This document shows, one piece after another, positions 1-5,976 of a stretch of 6,458 bases of DNA. Under the pieces are notes generated by a model. That model did no database searches. It saw only the letters and a list, made by a program, of their open reading frames with translations, and was not told where the DNA came from. The translations under genes were made by a program, and so were the position numbers. Positions within the stretch are counted from its first letter, which is position 1; every line of letters begins with the position of its first letter. The stretch lies in the NCBI GenBank assembly GCA_026992695.1, contig JALWYP010000216.1, forward strand, positions 1 to 6,458. Reading direction: 5' to 3'. The stretch is from Flavobacteriaceae bacterium. GTDB lineage: Bacteria > Bacteroidota > Bacteroidia > Flavobacteriales > Flavobacteriaceae.

Positions 1-97
1 CGGGGGCAACAAAAAGTTTATTGCATTTAGGGCTTTGTTTAATTTTATAAACAAACGTATGCTCTCTTCCACCGGAACCGAGAATTAAAATATTCAT
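1..97 (-). CDS. purD: Phosphoribosylamine--glycine ligase (GAR synthetase), 5' end only
   Basis: This is the N-terminus of PurD, the cytoplasmic ATP-grasp enzyme that joins 5-phosphoribosylamine to glycine in de novo purine synthesis. The window holds 32 codons plus one base, and the gene continues past the left edge. The visible protein starts MNILILGSGGREHTF, which is the diagnostic PurD opening: a glycine-rich loop (GSGGREH, residues 7-13) in the N-terminal Rossmann-like domain. It continues to KLFVAP at residues 27-32, where family members usually carry on into a PGNAGT-like stretch. The ATG at 97-95 is at the expected place, since the family starts one or two residues before this beta strand. 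No Shine-Dalgarno sequence precedes it, as is usual in Bacteroidota. It is divergent from the CapK-like gene and is a housekeeping gene flanking the polysaccharide locus. Identity is close to certain; the state of the remainder cannot be seen. Confidence 0.94.
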   Translation of the reverse strand, partial: MNILILGSGGREHTFVYKIKQSPKCNKLFVAP

Positions 98-118
98 TAT
101 AATAAAAATTTTAGAAGT

Positions 119-126
119 CAAAAATA
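119..126 (-). promoter_or_regulatory. Candidate purD promoter, -7 element TATTTTTG
   Basis: Read on the minus strand, TATTTTTG matches the Bacteroidota sigma-ABfr -7 consensus TAnnTTTG exactly. It lies 22 nt from the purD ATG, so transcription would begin near 112 with a leader of about 15 nt. I see no convincing -33 TTTG at the usual spacing. AT-rich sequence can produce this motif by chance, so the call is moderate. Confidence 0.42.
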
Positions 127-164
127 CTTGTTTGTAACTTGTTGCCCTAATTTTTTAACAAGTT
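126..164. repeat. Three ACTTGTT copies: a direct pair and an inverted copy between divergent genes
   Basis: ACTTGTT occurs at 126-132 and again at 137-143, exactly 11 bp apart, which is about one helical turn. The inverse AACAAGT follows at 157-163. The second and third copies extend to a perfect 8-bp inverted repeat (AACTTGTT 136-143, AACAAGTT 157-164) with a 13-nt spacer. In plus-strand RNA this would be a small AT-rich hairpin ending 9 nt before the TTG start of the CapK-like gene. It also lies just upstream of the candidate purD -7 element. It may be an operator or leader structure for one or both divergent genes; that role is inference, and chance is possible in AT-rich DNA. Confidence 0.4.
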
Positions 165-173
165 TAGATAGAA

Positions 174-1481
174 TTGAATTTATTTGAAACCATATTAAAA
201 CTAAACGGTTTCCCGATAACAGAAGCAAAAGAGCAGTTGAATAAGATTCAGCAAATTCCGGAAGACGCCTATAAAAATTATGTTGAAACTCAGCGCAAAG
301 CTATTTTTGAATACCACCTCAGCACGAATGCTTTTTATAAAAAACTAATTGGTAACCGTAGTTTTAAAAAATGGGAAGACCTTCCGGTTTTAACAAAAAA
401 AGATTTGCAAATTCCGTTACAACAACGGCTTTCTAAGGGGTTTACCAAAAAAAAATGTTATGTAAATAAAACTTCGGGTTCCAGCGGGCATCCAATGATT
501 TTTGCTAAAGACAAGTTTTGTCACGCTTTAACTTGGGCAGAAATCATTAACCGATTTGGGTGGTACGGTATTGATTTTAACCACTCGTATCAAGCTCGGT
601 TTTATGGTATTCCGTTAGACAAAAAAGGGTATTATAAAGAGCGTTTTAAAGACTTGTTAAGTCACCGACACCGATTTGCAATTTTTGATTTATCGGAACT
701 TAAATTAGAAGCATTTTTAACTGTCTTTTCAAAAAAGAAATTTGATTTTATTAACGGATACACAAGCTCTATCGTGTTGTTTGCTAAGTTTTTAAAAGAT
801 AAAAATTTAGTTTTAACCGCTGTATGCCCAAGCTTAAAATATTGTGTGGTTACCAGTGAGATGCTTTTTGAAAGTGATAAATTACTGCTTGAAAAATGGT
901 TGGGTGTTCCTGTGATAAATGAATATGGTGCCGCCGAATTGGATTTAATTGCTTTTACCAATCACAAGGATGAAATGGTGGTAAATTCGGAAACGCTTTT
1001 TGTAGAAATATTAGATGCCAATAACCAACCTGTACCAAACGGAAAAGAAGGAAAAATAGTAATTACTTCGCTTTACAACAAAGCGCATCCTTTTATTCGT
1101 TATGAGTTAGGAGATATGGGAATCCTGTCTGAAAAAAGCTCCTTTAAAACACCTGTTTTAAAAAAATTAATCGGGCGTACTAACGACGTGGCACTACTTC
1201 CTAGCGGAAAAAAAGTACCCGGCTTAACGCTTTATTACGTCACTAAAAGTATAATAGAAGATACCGGAAACGTAAAAGAATTTATTGTTGAACAGTTAAA
1301 AATCGATACATTTAAAATTAGTTATGTTTCAAAAAAAGAACTTACTGTTAAAGAGCTAAAAAAAATAGAGCAAGCAATGGAAACATATCTGGAAGGTAAT
1401 CTTACCATATCATTTGAAAGAGTTTCTGTATTAAAACGAAACAAACGAGGAAAATTAAAGCAATTTGTTTCGCGATTATAA
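174..1481 (+). CDS. Adenylate-forming enzyme, phenylacetate-CoA ligase/CapK family
   Basis: This 435-residue protein belongs to the PaaK/CapK group (COG1541) of ANL adenylating enzymes, which activate a carboxylate with ATP. Motifs in order are the phosphate-binding loop TSGSSGHP (100-107), TSEM (227-230), the adenine-site motif NEYGAAE (249-255), the hinge-region YELGD (310-314), IGR (333-335), and a small C-terminal domain ending in KRNKRGKLKQF (421-431), where a catalytic lysine is expected. Length and motif order fit an intact enzyme. The start is a TTG: there is an in-frame TAG at 165-167, and the first in-frame ATG would be residue 108, inside the ATP loop. The family opening (here NLFETILKLNGFP) follows the TTG directly. 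Relatives in capsule or exopolysaccharide loci are annotated CapK, but their substrates are mostly unknown. It converges on the minus-strand operon and overlaps its last gene by 6 bp. A role in acylating or amidating the polysaccharide is inference. Confidence 0.88.
   Translation: MNLFETILKLNGFPITEAKEQLNKIQQIPEDAYKNYVETQRKAIFEYHLSTNAFYKKLIGNRSFKKWEDLPVLTKKDLQIPLQQRLSKGFTKKKCYVNKTSGSSGHPMIFAKDKFCHALTWAEIINRFGWYGIDFNHSYQARFYGIPLDKKGYYKERFKDLLSHRHRFAIFDLSELKLEAFLTVFSKKKFDFINGYTSSIVLFAKFLKDKNLVLTAVCPSLKYCVVTSEMLFESDKLLLEKWLGVPVINEYGAAELDLIAFTNHKDEMVVNSETLFVEILDANNQPVPNGKEGKIVITSLYNKAHPFIRYELGDMGILSEKSSFKTPVLKKLIGRTNDVALLPSGKKVPGLTLYYVTKSIIEDTGNVKEFIVEQLKIDTFKISYVSKKELTVKELKKIEQAMETYLEGNLTISFERVSVLKRNKRGKLKQFVSRL
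1437..1472 (-). terminator. Possible terminator hairpin of the minus operon, inside the opposing gene
   Basis: CGAAACAAA (1437-1445) and TTTGTTTCG (1464-1472) form a perfect 9-bp inverted repeat with an 18-nt loop. On the minus strand it begins 3 nt after the glycosyltransferase stop codon and is followed by TTTTAA, so it could act as a weak intrinsic terminator. On the plus strand no T-run follows. The stem has only three G-C pairs and a long loop, and the sequence also encodes the C-terminus of the CapK-like protein. The call is therefore tentative. Confidence 0.33.
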
Positions 1482-2246
1482 TTTCTGAATATACTTAGGT
1501 CTTACCAGAAAATATTCCCACAAAAAACGAAGCAAATAAAACCCTGATGCTATCTTTGAATATCCAAGATGCTTGTTATAGAAAGCATAGTTGTATTTTA
1601 CCAATCCTATTTTTTTTGCGCTAATCGAGTTTTTTCTAACTCGGTACAATGCTAAGTCTTCTTGTAAACCAATTGCAGGTTTTTTATTTCGTTTAATTGC
1701 CTCTAACCAAACTGCCCAATCTTGTCGTTTTCGAAGATTTGGAGCATTAATTTTTCCTAATTTTTGAGCATTATAAACTCCGGTTAAATTACCAATATAA
1801 TTGTTTTTAAGTTGTTTTTTATAAGAAAGTGAAGGAGGCGCAACGATGCGTTTTTTTAGAGGATTTCCGGTTTCGTCTATATGCAAATAACTCGAATAAC
1901 ACACCGCATTATCATTTTTAATCATAAAATTAATTTGCATTTCAAGCTTTTTGGGTATCCAAAGATCATCTGCGTCTAAAAAGGCTATGTAGTCGCCTTT
2001 TGCTGTTTCTGTGGCACGATTACGTGAATAAGCCGCGCCCTTATTCGCTTTATTTTGTAAGAGTTTTATTCGATTGTCTTGTTTTATAAAATCTTGAATG
2101 ATTTTTACGGTAGTATCGGTTGAAGCATCATCTACTATAACTAGTTCCCAGTTTGGGTAGGTTTGATTTATTACAGATTGTATGGTTTCGGAAATGTATT
2201 TTTCAGAATTATAACTGGGTGTAATTATTGAAACTAATTTACTCAT
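1476..2246 (-). CDS. Family 2 glycosyltransferase (TuaG/WcaA-like)
   Basis: This 256-residue GT-A fold enzyme would transfer a sugar from a nucleotide-sugar donor to the growing lipid-linked oligosaccharide on the cytoplasmic face of the membrane. Visible GT2 marks are VSIITPSYN (5-13), the nucleotide-binding VIVDDASTD (36-44), the metal-binding DXD region FLDADDLW (89-96), and RKRQDWAVWL (172-181), which holds the probable catalytic-base Asp176. It ends with a short basic and aromatic tail without a clear membrane helix, so peripheral membrane association is likely. Length is normal for single-domain GT2 enzymes, and the layout most resembles TuaG-type transferases. The ATG overlaps the stop of the upstream sugar transferase gene by one base (TAATG), suggesting translational coupling. 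Donor and acceptor cannot be read from the sequence. It is the last gene of the operon, and its stop lies within the 3' end of the convergent CapK-like gene. Confidence 0.92.
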   Translation of the reverse strand: MSKLVSIITPSYNSEKYISETIQSVINQTYPNWELVIVDDASTDTTVKIIQDFIKQDNRIKLLQNKANKGAAYSRNRATETAKGDYIAFLDADDLWIPKKLEMQINFMIKNDNAVCYSSYLHIDETGNPLKKRIVAPPSLSYKKQLKNNYIGNLTGVYNAQKLGKINAPNLRKRQDWAVWLEAIKRNKKPAIGLQEDLALYRVRKNSISAKKIGLVKYNYAFYNKHLGYSKIASGFYLLRFLWEYFLVRPKYIQKL

Positions 2247-3592
2247 TAGTAAGCTCTTTCGTCGCCACGTAATGCATTATAGACCGTAAGAAACATGATT
2301 TTTAAATCTAAGAGCAGCGACCAGTTTTCGAGATAAAAAATATCGTATTTTACCCTGTTGGTAATAAAGTTATCGTCTTCTACCTCGCCTCTATAGCCAC
2401 TTATTTGTGCCAAACCTGTAATGCCCGGTTTAATAAAATGACGTACCATAAATTTATCGATACGCTCGGCGTACATATGTGTATGGCTTACCATATGCGG
2501 TCGTGGTCCTACCACCGACATTTCTCCTTTTAACACGTTAATAAACTGCGGGAGTTCATCTATACTGGTTCCTCTTATAATTTTTCCGACCCGTGTAATT
2601 CTCTCATCATTTTTTTTAACTTGATGAATGTGAGCAGTAGGGTTAGGCTTCATCGAGCGGAATTTATAACAATAAAATTCTTTGTAATCCAATCCGTTTC
2701 GTTTTTGTTTAAAAAACACAGGACCTTTTGATTCTAGTTTAATAATAATGGCAAGAAGAGGTGTTAACCAAGATAAAACCCCCGTGATAACAATAATTGA
2801 AACAACAATATCAAAAACACGTTTTAAAAATTTATTAATAGGTTGTTGCAAAGGTATTTTGCGTAGCGACACAACCGGTATATAACCGTAGTATTCAAAA
2901 TCTAAACGTTTGGTATAAATTTCTTTGTTATCGGGAATAAACTTTAAAATCTTTAGGTTGTTATCTGCAAAATCTATGACAGCCTGTATTTCTTCGTTAG
3001 AAAGTTCTCCAATCGAACAGTATATTTCATCTATCTCATTTTTAAGTATATAATCAAATACTGTTTCTAATTTTGTTTGATTATTAGAATCGAAAGTTTT
3101 AGATAATTTATATCCGTATTCGGGATTATCTGTAAAAAATTTTCTAAGTTGGTCTGTTTTTTTATTTAAGCCTAAAATAACAACCGTTCGATAGTTTCCT
3201 CCCCAATACGATCTATATTTTTTTAATAAATAAAAAATTGAAAATTTAACAAGTGTAATAAGTCCAAATACTTGAAGCACATAAACCGAAACATCTATTG
3301 TTTTTCTGTCTAAGTTATAAAACCCGAAAAAGGCAAAAACTAACAGAGTAAAAATCAATCCTTGTTTAGCGAGTAATGATGCTATTTTAAGTGCTTTTGT
3401 GTACCTATAAATTTCATAAAATCCCGAAAGAACCGATACGACAATCCAAGAAAGAGAAATAAATAAAACATAGTGAAAATAGATGGTTGCGTCTTGAAAA
3501 AAGGGGTTTGCAAGAAATGCAATAAGAAACAGGTCTATCCCATACGAAATGGGTCTTAAAAAGCCTGAATATCTCCCTCTTTTAAAAAGCAT
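2246..3592 (-). CDS. Polyprenyl-phosphate sugar-1-phosphate transferase (WcaJ/WbaP-type)
   Basis: This integral membrane enzyme would start the repeat unit by moving a sugar-1-phosphate from a UDP-sugar onto undecaprenyl phosphate. The 448 residues have the large-PGT layout. First come about four hydrophobic segments (about 14-32, 40-58, 78-93, 103-123), then a soluble Rossmann-like domain (about 134-235, starting RTVVILG). After that comes a hydrophobic re-entrant helix (about 259-284) and the catalytic bacterial sugar transferase domain. Catalytic-domain motifs are KRVFDIVVS (257-265), KGPVFFKQKRNG (289-300), YKFRSM (309-314), RITRVGKIIRGTSIDELPQ (331-349, with the Asp345-Glu346 pair), MSVVGPRPHM (358-367) and KPGITGLAQISGYRGE (388-403). 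All key residues appear intact. The start lies 5 nt after the UXS stop. Glucose-1-phosphate is the commonest substrate for this architecture, but specificity cannot be assigned here. Confidence 0.94.
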   Translation of the reverse strand: MLFKRGRYSGFLRPISYGIDLFLIAFLANPFFQDATIYFHYVLFISLSWIVVSVLSGFYEIYRYTKALKIASLLAKQGLIFTLLVFAFFGFYNLDRKTIDVSVYVLQVFGLITLVKFSIFYLLKKYRSYWGGNYRTVVILGLNKKTDQLRKFFTDNPEYGYKLSKTFDSNNQTKLETVFDYILKNEIDEIYCSIGELSNEEIQAVIDFADNNLKILKFIPDNKEIYTKRLDFEYYGYIPVVSLRKIPLQQPINKFLKRVFDIVVSIIVITGVLSWLTPLLAIIIKLESKGPVFFKQKRNGLDYKEFYCYKFRSMKPNPTAHIHQVKKNDERITRVGKIIRGTSIDELPQFINVLKGEMSVVGPRPHMVSHTHMYAERIDKFMVRHFIKPGITGLAQISGYRGEVEDDNFITNRVKYDIFYLENWSLLLDLKIMFLTVYNALRGDERAY

Positions 3593-3597
3593 TTATC

Positions 3598-4584
3598 TTA
3601 GTATTTATTGTAATTAGAAAAACTTTTATGCTCACTTTTATAAAGGTCTTCTTTACTTAAACTTTTAAAATAATTAAATGTTATTTTCATTCCTTCTCCT
3701 CGACCGGTTTGAGGTTGCCATCCTAAAATTTCTTTTGCTTTAGATATATCGGGTTGTCGTTGCAGGGGGTCATCTTTGGGCAAGGGTTTAAAAACTATTT
3801 TTTGATTGGTATTGGTAAGTTTTATAATTTCTTTAGCAAAATCGAGAATGGTGATTTCTTCGGGATTGCCAATGTTTACCGGTAATGAATAATCGCTCAT
3901 TAACAACCTGTAAATTCCTTCAATTTCATCATCTACATAACAAAATGAACGTGTTTGCATTCCGTCTCCAAAAACGGTTAAATCTTCTCCTCTAAGGGCT
4001 TGCCCCATAAATGCCGGAATCACTCTGCCGTCATTGAGACGCATTCGAGGTCCGTAGGTATTAAAAATTCGGGCAATACGGGTTTCTACACCGTGAAATC
4101 TATGGTACGCCATGGTAATGGATTCTTGAAAACGTTTTGCTTCGTCGTCCACTCCTCTCGGTCCAATGGTATTTACATTTCCGTAGTATTCTTCAGGTTG
4201 TGGATGCACTAACGGGTCACCATACACCTCGGATGTAGATGCAATAAGAATTCTTGCCTTTTTTTCTTTAGCCAGTCCTAATAAATTATGGGTTCCTAAA
4301 GCACCTACTTTAAGAGTTTGGATAGGGATTTTTAAATAATCTATCGGGCTTGCCGGAGAGGCAAAATGTAAGATATAATCTAATTTACCCGGAACGTGAA
4401 CAAATTTGGTTACATCGTGATGATAAAAACTAAATTTTGGCAACCGGAAAAGGTGTTCGATGTTTTTTAAATCGCCGGTAATAAGGTTGTCCATAGCGAT
4501 AACTTCAAAATCTTTTTCTATAAATTTATCACATAAATGTGATCCTAAAAACCCGGCTGCTCCTGTTATTAATACTCTTTTCAT
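3598..4584 (-). CDS. UDP-glucuronate decarboxylase (UXS) family protein with Tyr-to-Asp change in the active site
   Basis: The family uses NAD+ to convert UDP-glucuronate to UDP-xylose in the cytoplasm through a UDP-4-keto intermediate. The 328-residue extended SDR protein has the NAD loop TGAAGFLG (7-14), the ribose-binding MDNLITG (31-37), the UXS signature HFASPASP (73-80), TSEVYG with active-site Glu119 (117-122), [10 protein letters not shown] (172-181), GDGMQTRSF (206-214, with Arg212) and [11 protein letters not shown] (236-246). The match to UXS is strong along the whole length, and there is no frameshift. The oddity is at residues 141-151: where UXS enzymes have GPRxxYDExKR, this protein reads [11 protein letters not shown]. 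Asp146 (codon GAC, 4149-4147) thus replaces the catalytic Tyr of YxxxK, while Lys150 remains. TAC to GAC is a single-base change. Activity may be lost or altered. The ATG overlaps the ugd stop (ATGA), so supply of UDP-glucuronate and its use are translationally coupled. Family is certain; activity is in doubt. Confidence 0.93.
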   Translation of the reverse strand: MKRVLITGAAGFLGSHLCDKFIEKDFEVIAMDNLITGDLKNIEHLFRLPKFSFYHHDVTKFVHVPGKLDYILHFASPASPIDYLKIPIQTLKVGALGTHNLLGLAKEKKARILIASTSEVYGDPLVHPQPEEYYGNVNTIGPRGVDDEAKRFQESITMAYHRFHGVETRIARIFNTYGPRMRLNDGRVIPAFMGQALRGEDLTVFGDGMQTRSFCYVDDEIEGIYRLLMSDYSLPVNIGNPEEITILDFAKEIIKLTNTNQKIVFKPLPKDDPLQRQPDISKAKEILGWQPQTGRGEGMKITFNYFKSLSKEDLYKSEHKSFSNYNKY

Positions 4585-5915
4585 TTTGTTGTTTCGTTTT
4601 GGTTTACGATAACATCTTTTCTTCCAATAGAAAGATAATTAAACCCTTCTTTTTTTAAATCTTCTGTGTCGTAAAGGTTTCTTCCGTCGAAAATAACCTT
4701 GTTTTTAAGTTTTTGTTTTAAAACGGAAAAATCCGGTGTTCTAAAAATGCTCCACTCGGTACAAATTAGTAACGCATCGGCTTCATCGAGGGCATCGTAC
4801 ATACCTTTTGCATAGGTTAACGTATTGCCAAATTGTTTTTTTATGTTAGGCATTGCTTCCGGATCAAAAACGGTTAAAGTGGCTCCTGCTTTTAAGAGTT
4901 CTTTCATTAAATAAACAGCCGGCGCTTCTCGTACATCGTCTGTTTCGGGTTTAAAAGCAAGACCCCAAACGGCAAAATGTTTTCCTTTTAAATCACTGTT
5001 AAAAAAATTCTCCATTTTAGGAAGCAAAATGGTTTTTTGACGATTGTTTACCTCAATTACAGCATTAAGGATTTTAAAGTCGTGGTTTTTATCTTTTCCG
5101 GCTTTTTGAAGTGCTTTTACATCTTTAGGAAAACACGAGCCTCCATAACCAATTCCGGGGAATAAAAAACGTTTTCCTATACGAGAATCGGTTCCCATTC
5201 CGGCTCTCACTTTATCTACATTCGCACCAACTTTCTCGCAGTAATTGGCAATTTCATTCATAAATGTAATTTTTGTAGCCAGAAATGCGTTTGCCGCGTA
5301 CTTGGTTAACTCTGCCGATTTTTCGTCCATAATGATAATGGGATTACCGGAACGCACAAAGGGTTTATATAGTTTTTGCATGAGTTGTGTGGCTCTATCA
5401 CTTCTAGAGCCAATAATAATTCGTTCGGGCTTTAAAAAATCATCTACGGCAAAACCCTCTCTTAAAAACTCAGGGTTTGAAACCACATCAAAGTCGCAAA
5501 TTGCATTTTTTGCGATAACTGCTTTTACTTTATCTGCCGTTCCTACCGGAACAGTACTTTTGTCTACAATTACTTTGTAGGTATTTATTTTTTTTCCTAT
5601 TTCTTCAGAAACATTTAGTACATAAGACAAGTCTGCAGACCCGTCTTCGTCCTCGGGAGTGGGAAGTGCCAAAAAAACAATCTCGGCATGTTCGAGTCCT
5701 TCATTGAGTGAGGTGGTAAATTTTAATCGGTTTGCTTTAATGTTTCTTTCAAAAAGAACATCAAGGTGAGGCTCATAAATGGGCACAACACCGCTTCGCA
5801 TTTTTTCAACTTTCTCTTTGTCTATATCTACACAAATTACTTCGTTTCCTGTTTCGGCTAAACACGTCCCGGTTACTAATCCTACATATCCTGTTCCTAT
5901 TACTGCTATTTTCAT
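4581..5915 (-). CDS. ugd: UDP-glucose 6-dehydrogenase
   Basis: This cytoplasmic enzyme oxidises UDP-glucose to UDP-glucuronate with two NAD+. The 444-residue length is normal for the bacterial Ugd/TuaD type. Visible marks are the N-terminal NAD loop GTGYVG (7-12), STVPVGT (120-126), NPEFLREG (147-154), the linking-helix [17 protein letters not shown] (205-221, with the conserved Lys205), and [10 protein letters not shown] (256-265) with catalytic Cys261. The C-terminal UDP-binding domain holds [16 protein letters not shown] (317-332) and FDGRNLYD (409-416). All expected catalytic residues are present. The ATG starts directly at the family's [12 protein letters not shown] opening, without a Shine-Dalgarno sequence. 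A 61-nt intergenic stretch with a promoter-like element separates it from the upstream polymerase gene, so it probably begins its own transcript. Its stop overlaps the UXS start by 4 bp. It would feed UXS directly, or supply glucuronate as a polymer building block. Confidence 0.97.
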   Translation of the reverse strand: MKIAVIGTGYVGLVTGTCLAETGNEVICVDIDKEKVEKMRSGVVPIYEPHLDVLFERNIKANRLKFTTSLNEGLEHAEIVFLALPTPEDEDGSADLSYVLNVSEEIGKKINTYKVIVDKSTVPVGTADKVKAVIAKNAICDFDVVSNPEFLREGFAVDDFLKPERIIIGSRSDRATQLMQKLYKPFVRSGNPIIIMDEKSAELTKYAANAFLATKITFMNEIANYCEKVGANVDKVRAGMGTDSRIGKRFLFPGIGYGGSCFPKDVKALQKAGKDKNHDFKILNAVIEVNNRQKTILLPKMENFFNSDLKGKHFAVWGLAFKPETDDVREAPAVYLMKELLKAGATLTVFDPEAMPNIKKQFGNTLTYAKGMYDALDEADALLICTEWSIFRTPDFSVLKQKLKNKVIFDGRNLYDTEDLKKEGFNYLSIGRKDVIVNQNETTK

Positions 5916-5961
5916 TTTTTTGTCTGAAAAATTTTTAATTTTTAGTGTTTATTTAAGTTGG

Positions 5962-5969
5962 CAAAGGTA
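5962..5969 (-). promoter_or_regulatory. Promoter -7 element TACCTTTG upstream of ugd
   Basis: The minus strand reads TACCTTTG, an exact match to the Bacteroidota -7 consensus TAnnTTTG in one of its most typical forms. It sits 46 nt from the ugd ATG, giving a predicted start near 5955 and a leader of about 40 A/T-rich nucleotides. The -33 position is poor: ACTG at 5992-5989 (19-bp spacing) matches TTTG only in its last two bases. Placement just after the upstream gene's tandem TAA stops supports a real operon promoter for ugd, UXS, the sugar transferase and the glycosyltransferase. Confidence 0.6.
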
Positions 5970-5976
5970 CAAATTA

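Noticed and set aside
662..961. Minus-strand open frame of 99 codons opposite the CapK-like gene
   Set aside because: It is fully antisense to a well-supported enzyme, including its YGAAE region, and shows no recognisable domain; it is a shadow frame.
4000..4212. Plus-strand open frame of 70 codons opposite the UXS gene
   Set aside because: It lies wholly within conserved UXS coding sequence on the other strand and its product resembles no protein family.
5245..5580. Plus-strand open frame of 111 codons opposite ugd
   Set aside because: It is antisense to the conserved NPEFLREG and KYAANAF parts of Ugd; the length is explained by constraint on the real gene.
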